In this document: in pieces, positions 41,856-53,150 of the stretch
Position numbering within the stretch: the first letter of the stretch is position 1
Layout: each line of letters opens with the position of its first letter
Assembly (NCBI GenBank): GCA_009823505.1
Contig: VZQC01006716.1
Location: forward strand, 260,469-324,468
Direction: 5' to 3'
Length of the DNA: 64,000 nt
From: Rhizomys pruinosus
Lineage: Eukaryota; Chordata; Mammalia; Rodentia; Spalacidae
The notes under the pieces: model-generated
Database searches by the model: none
Told to the model about the DNA's origin: nothing
The model's input: the letters and a program-made list of their open reading frames with translations, nothing else
Translations under genes and position numbers: made by a program

Positions 41856-41937
41856 TGTGGGGACTCACTTACCCGAAAGACCGATTGGCCCCAGCTGTAT
41901 TGCTAGCCATTAGGGTCTCGGGAGGGGGGTCTTCGAG

Positions 41938-41955
41938 CCCCACTTTGGTGCGCCA
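41938..41955 (-). other. Provirus 2 primer binding site (Lys-tRNA-like, imperfect)
   Basis: Minus-strand TGGCGCACCAAAGTGGGG, 2 bp inside the 5' LTR. Resembles the TGGCGCCCAACGTGGGG type of class II ERVs, with a mismatch and a 1-bp difference in length. Confidence 0.6.
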
Positions 41956-41957
41956 GA

Positions 41958-42398
41958 TGCGGGGGTCATAGAGAGGTGGTTGGCAAAGACCACCTTCTCC
42001 AGCTTCCTCGCTGCCCAAAATCTTCACTCTGTCGGCCCGCGACGGAGTGGGGCTGGGGAGGGTAAGTGTGCTGCCAAACCGAAAGCAACCACAGCAGGGA
42101 GTCAAGTCAAAGTGTTACAGCTCAAAAAACTCACTTTATTGCAGGCTCACAAAGGTTTATAAGCCGTGCTGGCTTCCCTAATGGGGTTTGTGTCTCTTCC
42201 TAATTGGTCCTTTTAGGAGGCTTAATTTACAAATTTCTAATTAATCCAATCCCTTCCCTTCCTAGCATAGTCCCTAATTATCATGTTAGTACACAGAAGC
42301 TAGCCTTCCTTGCTCGGATGGGCAGGGGTGAGTTCGCGAAACTCCACAGGCTTTCTTTTGTCCTACAGGCCCATCTTCTTGGCCATTCCATGCCGTCA
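41958..42398 (-). repeat. Provirus 2 5' LTR
   Basis: 441 bp, minus-strand TGACGGCATGG ... ACCCCCGCA. Complete TG/CA ends, unlike the 3' LTR. Confidence 0.87.
42135..42163 (-). promoter_or_regulatory. Provirus 2 LTR TATA box and poly(A) signal
   Basis: Minus-strand GGCTTATAAACC (about 42153-42164) followed by GCAATAAAGTG (AATAAA at 42135-42140). Close spacing gives a short R region, as in betaretroviral LTRs. Also present in the 3' LTR. Confidence 0.7.
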
Positions 42399-42978
42399 TG
42401 GTTCCCTGCTGGTAGTACTCTCTTAGGAAGTTAGGGAGCATTTGGGACAAGGAGTCTAGCTGGAAGACCAAAGCTATGGGGGCGGGGCTTGATGATTATA
42501 ACCTGGCCCTCCTTCCTATTGGGTGTTCTAGTTCTTCATTCACTAGGATGTGAGGAGCTCCTTCATCATGTTCCTGCAGTTACTGACAGATATGTCCTGA
42601 TGAACTGCATCTCTGAACTATCAGTCAAAATAAATCCTCTCTCCCTTATGTTGTTCTGTTAAATATTCTGTCACAATGCCAAGAAAAGCAGCTAGCACCA
42701 GGGAATTGACAGCCTCAACCCTCCAGTACTGTTCTTGGTTTTTCTGGTGTGGCCAGCTCTTCCCTTAAACCCATCTAAAAGCCTACCCTGAGTCACTAAA
42801 TAATCATAAGTTCAGGCATGGCAGAAAGGGGCTTATTATCAGTGACAGAAGATATTCCTGTTGCCCAGGAGATTACCAAGGGTTTTAGAAACAGAGACAA
42901 AAGATCAATCATGTGTACGTCTGTATGTGTATCTATATCTATAGATAGATAGATGTATGCATATATATATATATATAT
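42399..42978. other. Right flank of provirus 2: 95-bp repeat, old LTR-like tail, TATA microsatellite
   Basis: Right copy of the 95-bp direct repeat (42401-42497). Then MaLR-like 3' text ('aactatcagtcaaaataaatcctctctccc'), about 200 bp of low-copy DNA, and a GATA/TA tract (42,940-42,978) where clean sequence stops. Confidence 0.6.
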
Positions 42979-43892
42979 AGGGATGTATTGAGACCACTCA
43001 TGCAGTGTACAGATGGCCTCTGGAATGCCAGAGAGTGTACCAACGGCCACTAAACCAATAAAGCCAAATACGGGTCTCCCTGAGTCAAGCAAGATCCACC
43101 ATCAGCATCAGCTACCACCTCACCTGCCTGAAATACTGTGCAGCAGAGGCAGCCATGTGCCTGGATTATCCCAAATCTACTTGGCTTTTGGCTCTTCCTT
43201 GGAGGAATAACCCAAACCCATGGCTGATGCCACAAACCTACCTCTCTTACAGGTTAGGAGATGTTATAAGCCACAGTAAGACCCTGTCATATTTAATCAG
43301 GTGGTAAATGTAATTCATGGATTAACATATCATCCAAATATATATGTCTATGCCAAAGTAACCTACCACAACTATTAGTGCGCTTAAATACCTATATATC
43401 TAATTGTGTGTTCCTTAGTAGGATCGAAAGGTTATCCGAACAAACTGTCAGCCATGAAAGGAAACAGCCAAGAATTGACCAGAATCCAAAACGTCAACAG
43501 CTCCAGAGATAGAGGACAGTTTTACTTCTACCACTTGTGCCCCTTTCTAAAGCCTAGGGAACAAATCTCGAAGAGGGGCGTGGTAGAATGTAAAGCTGCG
43601 CTTGGGGTGAACGGTGAAACTACAGCGATCTAGTCTGGGACACTCATTTGACAACTTGATTGAACAAACAAACCTGTACCCCCCCCCACTGAATGGTGGA
43701 CTGTGGGGGTTTGGGCCCACACCAGTCTGTAGATGTTTTTGAAGGATGCTTGTACTCAATGGATTATCACTTATAGCTTACAAATGAAAAAAAAAAAACC
43801 TGAAAGATGCAGGACAGTTATGGCCAAATACATGACGGTGAAGGGGTGGGGGTGGGTGGAAGGGAAAGGGAAATATTGCTGAACTGAATTGG

Positions 43893-43924
<32 letters not shown>
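43893..43924. repeat. Inflated poly-A run
   Basis: About 30 A residues replacing a mixed 'aaatgatgtacgaaatgcacaaacc' stretch of the clean copy (29,307 onwards). Likely a sequencing or consensus artefact. Confidence 0.6.
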
Positions 43925-43929
<5 letters not shown>

Positions 43930-46497
43930 ATAAAAATTAAATTACAAAAAAATATTATTAGAGGGCTGGAGAGATGGCCTTCAGCGGTTAAGAGCATCCA
44001 ACTGCTCTTGCAGAGGACCCAAAGTTCGATCCCCAGCACCCACCTGGCGGGCTGAATTGAACTGGGTGAAAAAACATCCTTAACTCAGGTTCCAGTGGAA
44101 TCCGACGCTCTCTTCTGAACTCCGCCGCATTGCCCACAACACGGGTTCATGGACCTGCATGCAGACAGTCCATTCATACACATAGAAGATTAAATAACTA
44201 AAATTTAAAAAATAAATATTAAAATTAAACTTTAAAATATAGAAAGGTAATTGCATATTGGTGGCTCGAGTGTAAAAGGAAGTAATAAAGACCCGTCACG
44301 ATAAGATGAGAAAATGCCATTATAGCCTTCCAATTATGATTTGATGAAATAATTCAACGAACTCATTAAATATTCTCATGAGAAATAACTATAAACCTCT
44401 TGCATGCCAGAGGGGAAACAAGCTTTTATTAAAAAGTTCCAGGGCTGGGGATGTGCCCTTGGGTAATATACCTTGATTTACTCATAATACGATCCTGGGT
44501 TCAGTTCCCAGCCACTTCTAAAAGAAAAACAAAAACAACTTACAAACAACAAAAAGAAAATGGGCTGGTGAGATGGCTCAGCTTTTAAGAGAGCGTAAGT
44601 GCTCTTGCAGAGGATCTGGGTCATTCCTTCGGCACCCACATGGGGCAGCAGTTCACAGTTGCCTGTATCTTCCAGCTCCAGGAGATTTGATGAATTCTGC
44701 TCAACTCCATGGATACCTGTACTTACATGCACAAACTACATAATAAATAAATAATGAGAGGCTGGAGAGATGGCTCACAGTTAAGAGCACTGGATGTTCT
44801 TTACAGAGGATTTGGGTTTGTCCCCTGCCCTACATGGCAGCTAACAAAACAATCTGTAACTCCAGTGCCAGGGTATCTGCGCCCTCCTTTCTGACTCCAC
44901 AGGCATTGCATGACACGGTTGCACTTACATACACCAAGCAATACACTCATACACATAAAATAAACCACATAAATTAAAATATATTAAAATATTCTAAACT
45001 TAATTAAATTTAAAAATAAAAACCACCTTAAGTGGTGGAGATTCTCATTTAGTAAGACCAAGTTACACTATAATGATGATTTACCTCAAAATGAAGACTC
45101 CATATCCAAACACATTAGCTCCTTATGCTACCATGCCTGGCACTTAAACACCCATTTAATACGTAGTCCTTTTGCCGGGCATGGTGGGCTCACACCTTAT
45201 CCTTTTGCACTTGGTGGATATTAAAGGCTGGGCAGGTGGATCTTGTGAGTTCAAGGCCAGCCTGGTCACAGAGTGAATTCCAGGACAAAAACACCAGAAA
45301 ACAAAAAAAACCCAAAACCAAAAAAACCCCCCAAAAAGTAGTAATTGTAAATAATTAGGCTATGTTCTACCCCATAATTGCTTTGAGTTCTATACTTCTC
45401 CAAACCTAAAACTGTGGTCATTCTTTTACCTGCACACTACATTAAAGGTACATAATAGCTTTGCTTCCAAAGAGGTGTAATTTTTTCCATAATGAATTAG
45501 TTGTTATCCCTTTAAAATCTTGAGTATTTTTTACCATTGTGCCACCACACCGTCTAAATCCTAAAAGTCCTTCCTATATTAGGGGAAGTGTGTGGTGAAA
45601 AGGAATATTATAGTTTAGCTTACAGATCTCAATTGGCTTTATTTGTGATTGTAAATGCCGGCAATACTTTCGTTCCATAAGTAGACTATATGTGGGTTCT
45701 GGAGAGATGGCCTAGCGGGTTTAAGAGTGCCGACTGCTCTTACAGAGGACCCGGGTCGATCCCCAGCACCCAACCATCGGATGGTGGCTGAGAACGTCTG
45801 AAAAACTCCAGTTCCAGGAGAACTCCAGTTCCAGGGGCATGGGAATCTACCCCCTCTTCTGACCTCCGCGCATTGCACGATATGGGTGCACAACTTGCAT
45901 GCAGGAAACAAGAACATTATAACACATACAGGAACTAAATAATTAAAACAAAATTTTTTTTAACGTAGACTATATGTGCCAGGCGTGGTGGCAACATACC
46001 TTTAATCTAGCATTTGGGAGGCAGAGGCAGGCAAGATTCTGAGTTCAACGGCCAGCCTGGTCTACAGAGTTGAATTCCAGGACAGCCCAGAGTACAGGAA
46101 GAACCCTGCTCAAAAGGATGAGAAAAAAAAAGTAGATTATATGTGTCAATTCAGTGGGCTGGAGTGTGCTAGAACCTGCTTTGTGGCTGTCTGGGAGATT
46201 CTTGAACAGAACTCTTCAGATCTATCCATTCCAGGACCAACCAGGTACTTCACGGTGGTGGCTGCTGGCTGACCAAAATAATTCCTGAATTTGGCTTCAT
46301 TTTCTCTGCACATACAGCACCAAGCTATGACCAGCTAGCTGTAAGTGTATCTCCATCTGCACAGCCCCTCATTGAGGCCAATGGCCTTCCAAGGCATCAC
46401 GACGTCACCTTATCTGCCTGTGAAATCAGAGGTAAATTGGCTTGTCCTGGCAGAGTACACTAGTAACGTTCTGAAGAAAGCACTGCCTCTTATTCCA

Positions 46498-47695
46498 ATG
46501 GACGTGGTAGAGATCTTGAGAGAGATCCTGTGAGTGTGCAAGTGCCCTGTCTGTTTATGTTTGCCCGAGAGACCCGCCTCACCATTGAATGTTGGACACA
46601 ACTTCTGTAGGGCCTGCATCGCTGAATTCAAGGCAAGTGAACTGGGCAGCTTCCCCTGTCCTAGGTGTCAAGAGGTATGTGCAGATCTGAAGACTGAGAA
46701 AAACACCAAGCTGGGAAGCATAATTGATGCTGCCAAGGACATCTACTTCAGTGTGTTTTGCAGGGAGGCACAGGAGAAGATCCCACTGTGTGAGGTGCAC
46801 AACCAGGTCCTGACCCATTTCTGTGAGAAAAACATCAAGCTTTTTTGTGCCCCGTGCACCCAGCAGCCTACTGACCAGGGCCACCACATGAGGACCCTTG
46901 AAGAAGCTGCCTGTCACTACAGCGATGAGCCGCAGAGAGCGATACATGAATTTTCGAGCACTTCCATGCATTGCAAGGCGTGTAGTCAGAGAGAGGACGG
47001 AGTCAGGAGTCAAGGTTGTGGTGGGGCAGCAGAAGATCCTCCCACAAGTGGGGGACTCTCAAGCCCCCAGTTCCCTGTTCAATTGAGTTATGCAAGAAAC
47101 AGGACCTCTTTACTCCCCTCTTTTCCACTCTGCAGAAAAGTAGGCAGAAGTTCAGAGAAGAAATCACTCTGGGACCGGACACAGCACATCTGAGCCTGCT
47201 GGTCTCAGAGGACAAAATGCTTCTGACTTTCCTGCAGACAGACCAAGTTGCTCCTGTGAAACCAGCCCTGGGGCTGCCGCGAGATGGCCCCCTAGCGGTT
47301 AAGAGCGCCGACCGCTCTTGAGAGGACCGGATTCGATCCCACCCACCCCACCCAATGGGGCCGCAGAAACCCCGTCTGACCTGTAACTCCAATTCCACGC
47401 GAACTCCAGTTCCAGGGGAATCCGACACCCTCTTCTGACCTCCGCGCACATTGCACGGCTCTACGGGTGCACAGACTTGCATGCAACAGTACATTCATTA
47501 CACTACAGAAATAAATAAAATTAATAACAAATTAAAAAAAAAAAAAAAAAAAAAAAAAGGAAAGGAACAGCCCTACTTAACCTGGCCCTTCTGGGTTCTC
47601 AGAGGTTCAGTTCTGGCTGGCATTACTGGGAGGTGCGAGTGGATGACAAGGCAGAGTTGGCTGTGGGGGTTTGTGGTAAACAGGGACTTCAATTT
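46498..47695 (+). pseudogene. Second rendering of the TRIM pseudogene
   Basis: Counterpart of 31885-33238. It has the same early TGA (46531-46533), B-box, PRY and the B2 break (SPRY piece at about 47,575-47,690). 46,140-46,560 is identical to the first copy. About 46,720-46,810 and 47,205-47,250 instead carry many substitutions and two in-frame length differences (9 and 3 nt), reading more like an intact TRIM (DIYFSVFCREAQEK). The apparent longer RING frame depends on two inserted bases absent from the clean copy. The divergent patches may come from another TRIM paralogue used in read correction. Confidence 0.65.
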
Positions 47696-48225
47696 TAAAA
47701 AAAGCATTTTATTTATTATTTTTAATTATACGGTTTGAGTGTATTGCCTGCTGTGTGTAAGTTGCACCTGTTACCGTGCAATTGCCCACAGAAGCGCCAG
47801 AAGAGGAGAGCATTGGCTCTTCCCTGGAACCAACCAGTTACAGATGGTCTGTTAGGCTGCCATTTGTGGGTGTTGAGAATCCAACCACTGGGTCCTCGCA
47901 CAAGAGCAGCCAGTGCTTTCAACTGCTGTCCAGTTCTCCAGCTCTGGGGGTTCCACTAAGAAAAGAAGAGGAGTGAGGTAGTGGTTAGTTGTTTGAGAGC
48001 AACCAACATTTTTTTTTTTCTTCTTGTTAACTAATAATATGCCTAGTGACCTGGCATGGCACACAGCTTTTATCCCAGTATTTTCAGGAGGCAGAGGCGG
48101 CAAATTCTGCTGAAAATGGAGGCAGCCCTGCCTTCGTTTACATAGCAAGTTCTAGGCCATTTGGCGGCTTACAGGGAGATCTGGTCTCAAATAAACAAAC
48201 GAACAAAAAACAGGTGTGTGTGTGT

Positions 48226-48254
<29 letters not shown>

Positions 48255-48257
<3 letters not shown>

Positions 48258-48742
48258 GTTAGTCAGGGTTCTCTTAGAAGAAACAGAGACGCAACAGGAC
48301 GATAATAGCTATCAGTATAATAACTTATAATTTTGATTTGTCTCACGGTGACAGAGCTTCAAGGAGTCCAACAATAGCAGCCACCCGCACTGGAGGGCTG
48401 AGAATCCAGTGAACTACTCAGTCGCAAGGCTGGATTCTCTAGTTCATCCCAATCGGTTGCGAAGGCCTGATGGATTCCCGGAGTCTGCCAGTCTCAGTAC
48501 ACGCTGGGCTCTGAGGTGGATCACAGCAGCAAGCCAACTCCCCAGATGAGAGAGAGGCAAGCCGCAGGAGAAAAACGGGACCAGCTCCCTCTACCGTGGC
48601 CTTTCATACTCGCCTGCCAGCACGAAGGTTAATGCCCACATTTGGGGTTGGGCCATCCAGTTGAGGTTTAGTCCAATCCGAAGATCCTTTTTCTCTTTTT
48701 GTTCCTTAGTCCAGTCAAGTTGACACCGGATTAACCTCACAG
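48255..48742 (-). repeat. Noisy counterpart of the solo ERV-L LTR in GT repeat
   Basis: Matches 33766-34233 with many indels; GT runs on both sides (48,213-48,256 and 48,742-48,782). Confidence 0.75.
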
Positions 48743-50319
48743 TGTGTGTGTGTGTGTGTGTTTGTGTGGTGTGTGTGTGTGTTCAACTTTGTGTGATTAA
48801 GAACCAAATGACTTAGCGCAGGGGTGGTGGACAGGCTTTAACTCCCAGCACTCAGAGGAGAGGCAGGTGATCTCTGAGAGTTCAAGGCCAGCCTGTTTAA
48901 TAAGGGAGCTCTAGGGCCAGTGAGCCACTACAGGAGACTGTCATCAAAAAGTACAACCAATACAAACAAACACACAAAAACAAATGATTCAGCCCTATAA
49001 AAAACTTGTCAGGCATTGATGATACCAGTAATAGGAATGAAAATAAGGAGGGGACGGATAAAAAAAAATTCTTGGTGCGGAGCTGCTAGAGCACTGACAT
49101 TCTGATTTCCCAGCCCTGGCATAAAATACCCCACTTGTCGAGAAGTTGAAAAACTGACTCCTGCCCTCCATGCCCACCAAATATAGATGTATGTAAAGGT
49201 GTACATTTTTTCTTAAATGTAGAGGTTGGAGAGAACTGGTCCCTTGGCGAGAACCCAAAGTTCCATTTCCTCAGCACCCACATGGCAGGTACCCCAACCA
49301 TAGATAACTCCAGTTCCAGGGATCGACAATGGCCCTCTTGTGGCCTCCCCATGGTCACTACACACATGTAGTGTCTATACTCACCATAATAAAAATACAA
49401 AGTTTTAAATGGTCAGTGCTTTAATCTCACTTGAAGAAATGTGTCCAGATAACACAACTGCTTCTATCTTGTATTCAAAGTCTAAGTACTTTCCAGTAGC
49501 ATTCACAAGCTTTTCAGATTGCAATGTCCACTTAACAAGTGCTCCCCTGCCTCTGTCTGGTGTCCAGTAATTACATTCAGTTCTCACATTATCTTCAGTT
49601 TGCAGACCTCACAGGTTAAGAGCTTAGCCCACAAGACTCCTTCTTCTTGAGACAGCAGCTGCCATCCTGGTGGGATGATTCTTACTAACCAGAGTAGTTA
49701 TCAATTCCAGATTCCCAAAACTCAGCTTCAGAACTGAGAACTTCCTCTGATTTAGAGAACTCAGCAAAATACTGAGTATCACTCTATTATAAATGATACG
49801 AGCTAGCAGGCGTGGTGTGGCACCCTTAATCCTAGACTTGGGGAGGCAGAGGCAGACGGATCTTTGTTGAGTTCAAGGCCAGCCTGCTGTCTGGCCAACT
49901 GTGAGTGCTAGGACAGCTGGGCTACAGGGAGACCCTGTCTCAAAAAGGAACAAAAAACATAAATAAAAAAAATAAAAAAAAAACTAAAATAAAATTGTTA
50001 TGAGCTAGAACTAGCCACATGTTTAAGGGGTTTTGTCATGTGTTTTGTTTGTTTGGGACCCAAGGTTCCTTCTAGTCTAAGCTGGGCTTTAAATTGGGCT
50101 ATCGTACAAAGATGGCTGACTTAATCCTCTTCGATTGTCTCCTGCCCTTCTTCCAATTGGTGGGATCACATGGCACTTTTGCCACCATGCCTGGTTTGAA
50201 ACAGCTATAAATTAAATGTGCTTTAAGTGAGGTCTCAAGGAGGAGAAATGGCAGCTTCTCTCCTTATAGAGTGGATATGTGATGACACCCCCCCCCAAGT
50301 TTTATGTCATCAACCAGAG

Positions 50320-53150
50320 TTCGGACTTTTTCGTTTTCATCCTTCACGACGATGAAACAACATCCGACACGTCCCTCGGTTGCTTCGGTTCATTGGACAG
50401 AGTTGTAATGGGGGGCTGAATAGAGGAGTGTTGCAAAGACACTCTCCACCGCAAACCCTGTCGCCGGCGAGCTGGGGAAGTGCTGCCCGACATGGCGAGT
50501 CGAGTAAGGTTAGCTCAAAACCGCATTCAGCACAACGGTTTAAGTGTGGTCCCCACGGGTAGCCCATCATAATTCCTTCTAGCATACTAATTTCATGTAG
50601 TGGCTACTCCTGCCAATGGGTGATTCGGAATCACAGGCTTCTTTCTTAGGCCATATTGCTCTGTCATCCTTTGATTGGATAGCCCTGTCTTAGGGTTTAT
50701 GGGCCGCTCTAGTCTGGTGATAGTACTTGGTATCCGTTAGGTTGGACAAAACCTTACGCTTGGAGTGAGTGCCTTGTAGGATGAGGGCTTTACGAAGGCC
50801 ATTGGCTCTCTGCTGTTTCTAGAACCTAAACCCTGCAGGCTCATAAGCAAATAGAGTTTTTAAGCTGTCCTATGTGTTAGACTTGCATTTGGTGGTTGCA
50901 TAGCGATCTTCCCAAAGACTGGCACCCCTATCAAAGGACAAGCCCTTACCTGACTCTCTCTAGCCAAATACTCAGGCAATATTGTTTCTATCTTCTGAAG
51001 CGTCTCCATTCACTCGTCCTCTATGCCCCGCAAGAGTCTCTCTTGTATGAAGCTCTGCTAGGGTTATGACAGGCATCTGTCAGTCAGTCAAAGGGTAGTA
51101 CGGGGCATAACTCCCTTCCACTCCTGCATTTCAGTATTGGCACTGCTACGCAGTCGGTAGAGACAGCTGAATCGCCCGTTACTGCCATAGCCGTGTGTAT
51201 GTGCCCGACGAGCACGCATGTAGATATGGTACACAGACGCAGGATCCTAGAAGCGCTTACGAGCTCACAGTGTCTGGTCGCACTATATTGCAGGCTCAGC
51301 AACTGTTTTAAGTGCCTGCTATGGCTTTTCCTCAGTCTTGTGGCTATATTCTCCTTCTCTAATTAAGTCTCATAATCCCGCTGTCCTATTAGCAGTACGT
51401 GCACTAATTCATTGCATATTGTATATAGAGATACCTTCCTATCCTAGTCAGTATTGCGGTGTTACGACCCAGGCTTCTTTTGTCCTGGCCATCGGTTGCG
51501 TCATTCCCTTTTTAGTTGCTGCCACTGCTTAGTGCTTTTCGGCTAGCCCATCCTTCTTAGATACAGCTTGCTATCCGTCTTAGTTTGCCTGCCCAACAAG
51601 CCTCTTAGCACCTTTATGTTTCTGCATGCCTGCCTTTAGTGCGATTGTGAGGGGATGTGGTAATCCATAGCATTAATGATTCAGGTCAGTGATAATACCG
51701 TAGCAGCAAGGGCTACCGTGACAGTAAAAAAGTCTCTCTTTAACCTGTTCTGTTTTTGATTTGTAATTACAGGTGGTCTCATAATAGAGCATCTTCTGAG
51801 CCGGAATCCTCGTTCTGTTGCAAGAATCAGCTTCTCCTGAAGCGCTATCTTCATTTAAAGACCATGATGGCTTCATGTGCTCAAGGTTAGGGTTTGCTTC
51901 CCGATTTGCACTGGCTGATCTAGCATCTCGATTACCGATCCTAGAGGCTGCATGCGCATCTACTTCTTGATTATGCCTTGCAGAGGCTAAGGCTAGGTTC
52001 TCTCTTTATGTCTAGTTTGCACACTGACCTAGCACCTCCTGCTGGGCGATAAGCACAAAGTTCCCAGCTTCGTGTCACTAGGATAGTCTGTGCTATTCGC
52101 ATTCCAGACCTCGCAATGTTCACATTATTGTATTTACATCTGCTCGAGCGACGTTTGGAGCTCACTATGTTCAAGTCGACTCCTACCGATGATTGTGCTT
52201 AACTCCTGAAGCATCGATTATTCGTAAGACATAGGCGATTCTACCTGGACATTCCTCGTGGTGTTAGTTCTGAGGTAATATTGCATTCGCGAGTCGAAGT
52301 AGGTGTCTCGAGTATCCTGCTGATACATACTACGACTCCTTTAGTATCAGGTCGGAGCTACTATTGCGTTAGATGGCTCTCATCCAGACTCTATTGCTGG
52401 CTTGAGGCTACAGCGCCAGCCAGATGTTGTATGAACCTCTGACTTACCATAGTGTCATTGGAAATAATGAAAATATTATGTCTTATCTGCCCACTAGACA
52501 GCGCAGGTTGGGTATGTAATCTACGGCCCTTTTTTGTATTGTGATTCTAAGTCTGAGTGAGTTTTCAACTCGCTTGTGTGGGGTTAAGAATCCTGATTGT
52601 TCAGCACTCATTATCAATGCTGATGTGAGCAACCCAGCTTAACTTTTGGTAGCCAGGTTGAAAAACTGTTAGGATTAGGGCCTTCTCAGAGGCAATTGCC
52701 AACTATCACCTTGATATGATGTACACTCTACTTTGAGATAGCCATACGTCCTTTCCATAAGCTTTCGCCTTGCGAACTCCACAGGTGAGACCTGCTCCTT
52801 ACTGTTCTCTGGACAATAGCAATGAGTTCAGCCGGTGGTAACGGCTCGGGGATACCGTGGGCCTGCGAGGTGGAGCTCTGCGAGCCTCATGTAGCTGCAG
52901 TACCCGCGCCCACACACCCAATCACCCAGATTGTTACGAACTGTAGCTCAACTTTCAATCACCCTCCACTGCAACCACCCTTTCTCAATGATGCGTGATA
53001 TTTCGAGGTAGTAGGTCTCTATAGCTTGTCACAAAGACTAGCCAACCATCTCCCCCACCCTTGCCACTGGGTGATTCCAGGTTCCCTTTCTGCCTGAACA
53101 TGCAACGAACTCTCCATGCGACCAGCCCGCCCCTCAACAACACACTTCAT
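50320..53150 (-). repeat. Very noisy counterpart of provirus 2 3' part (LTR, env, pol)
   Basis: Follows 35,780-39,130 with so many insertions, deletions and substitutions that no frame survives. Recognisable anchors are 'gatggcttcatgtg' and 'ggttctctctttatgtctag' (env region) and 'agccaaccatctcccccaccc' (RT region). LTR-like text appears twice (about 50,410-50,690 and 51,285-51,530). Confidence 0.6.

Larger units (their letters stand above)
35955..42398 (-). mobile_element. Provirus 2: class II (beta-like) ERV with type-D-like env remnant
   Basis: Minus-strand provirus: 5' LTR 41958-42398, primer site, gag 40356-41855, pro 39853-40305, pol to 37397, env remnants 37224-36444, polypurine tract, 3' LTR 35955-36345. 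Gag, Pro and Pol sit in three different frames, each a -1 step from the last, the betaretroviral plan. Env's transmembrane part is of the gammaretrovirus/type-D kind (CX6CC). Main defects: a nonsense codon near the integrase end, deletion of nearly all SU, a frame break before the Env membrane anchor, and a 3' LTR missing its terminal ~13 bp. LTRs differ by about 26 substitutions in 385 bp (about 7%) plus a 37-bp indel, yet gag, pro and most of pol are open. Confidence 0.88.

Noticed and set aside
46534..47193. Apparently functional 219-residue TRIM frame in the second copy
   Set aside because: It starts after the shared stop, and its RING part depends on two single-base insertions absent from the clean copy. 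The block is error-prone.
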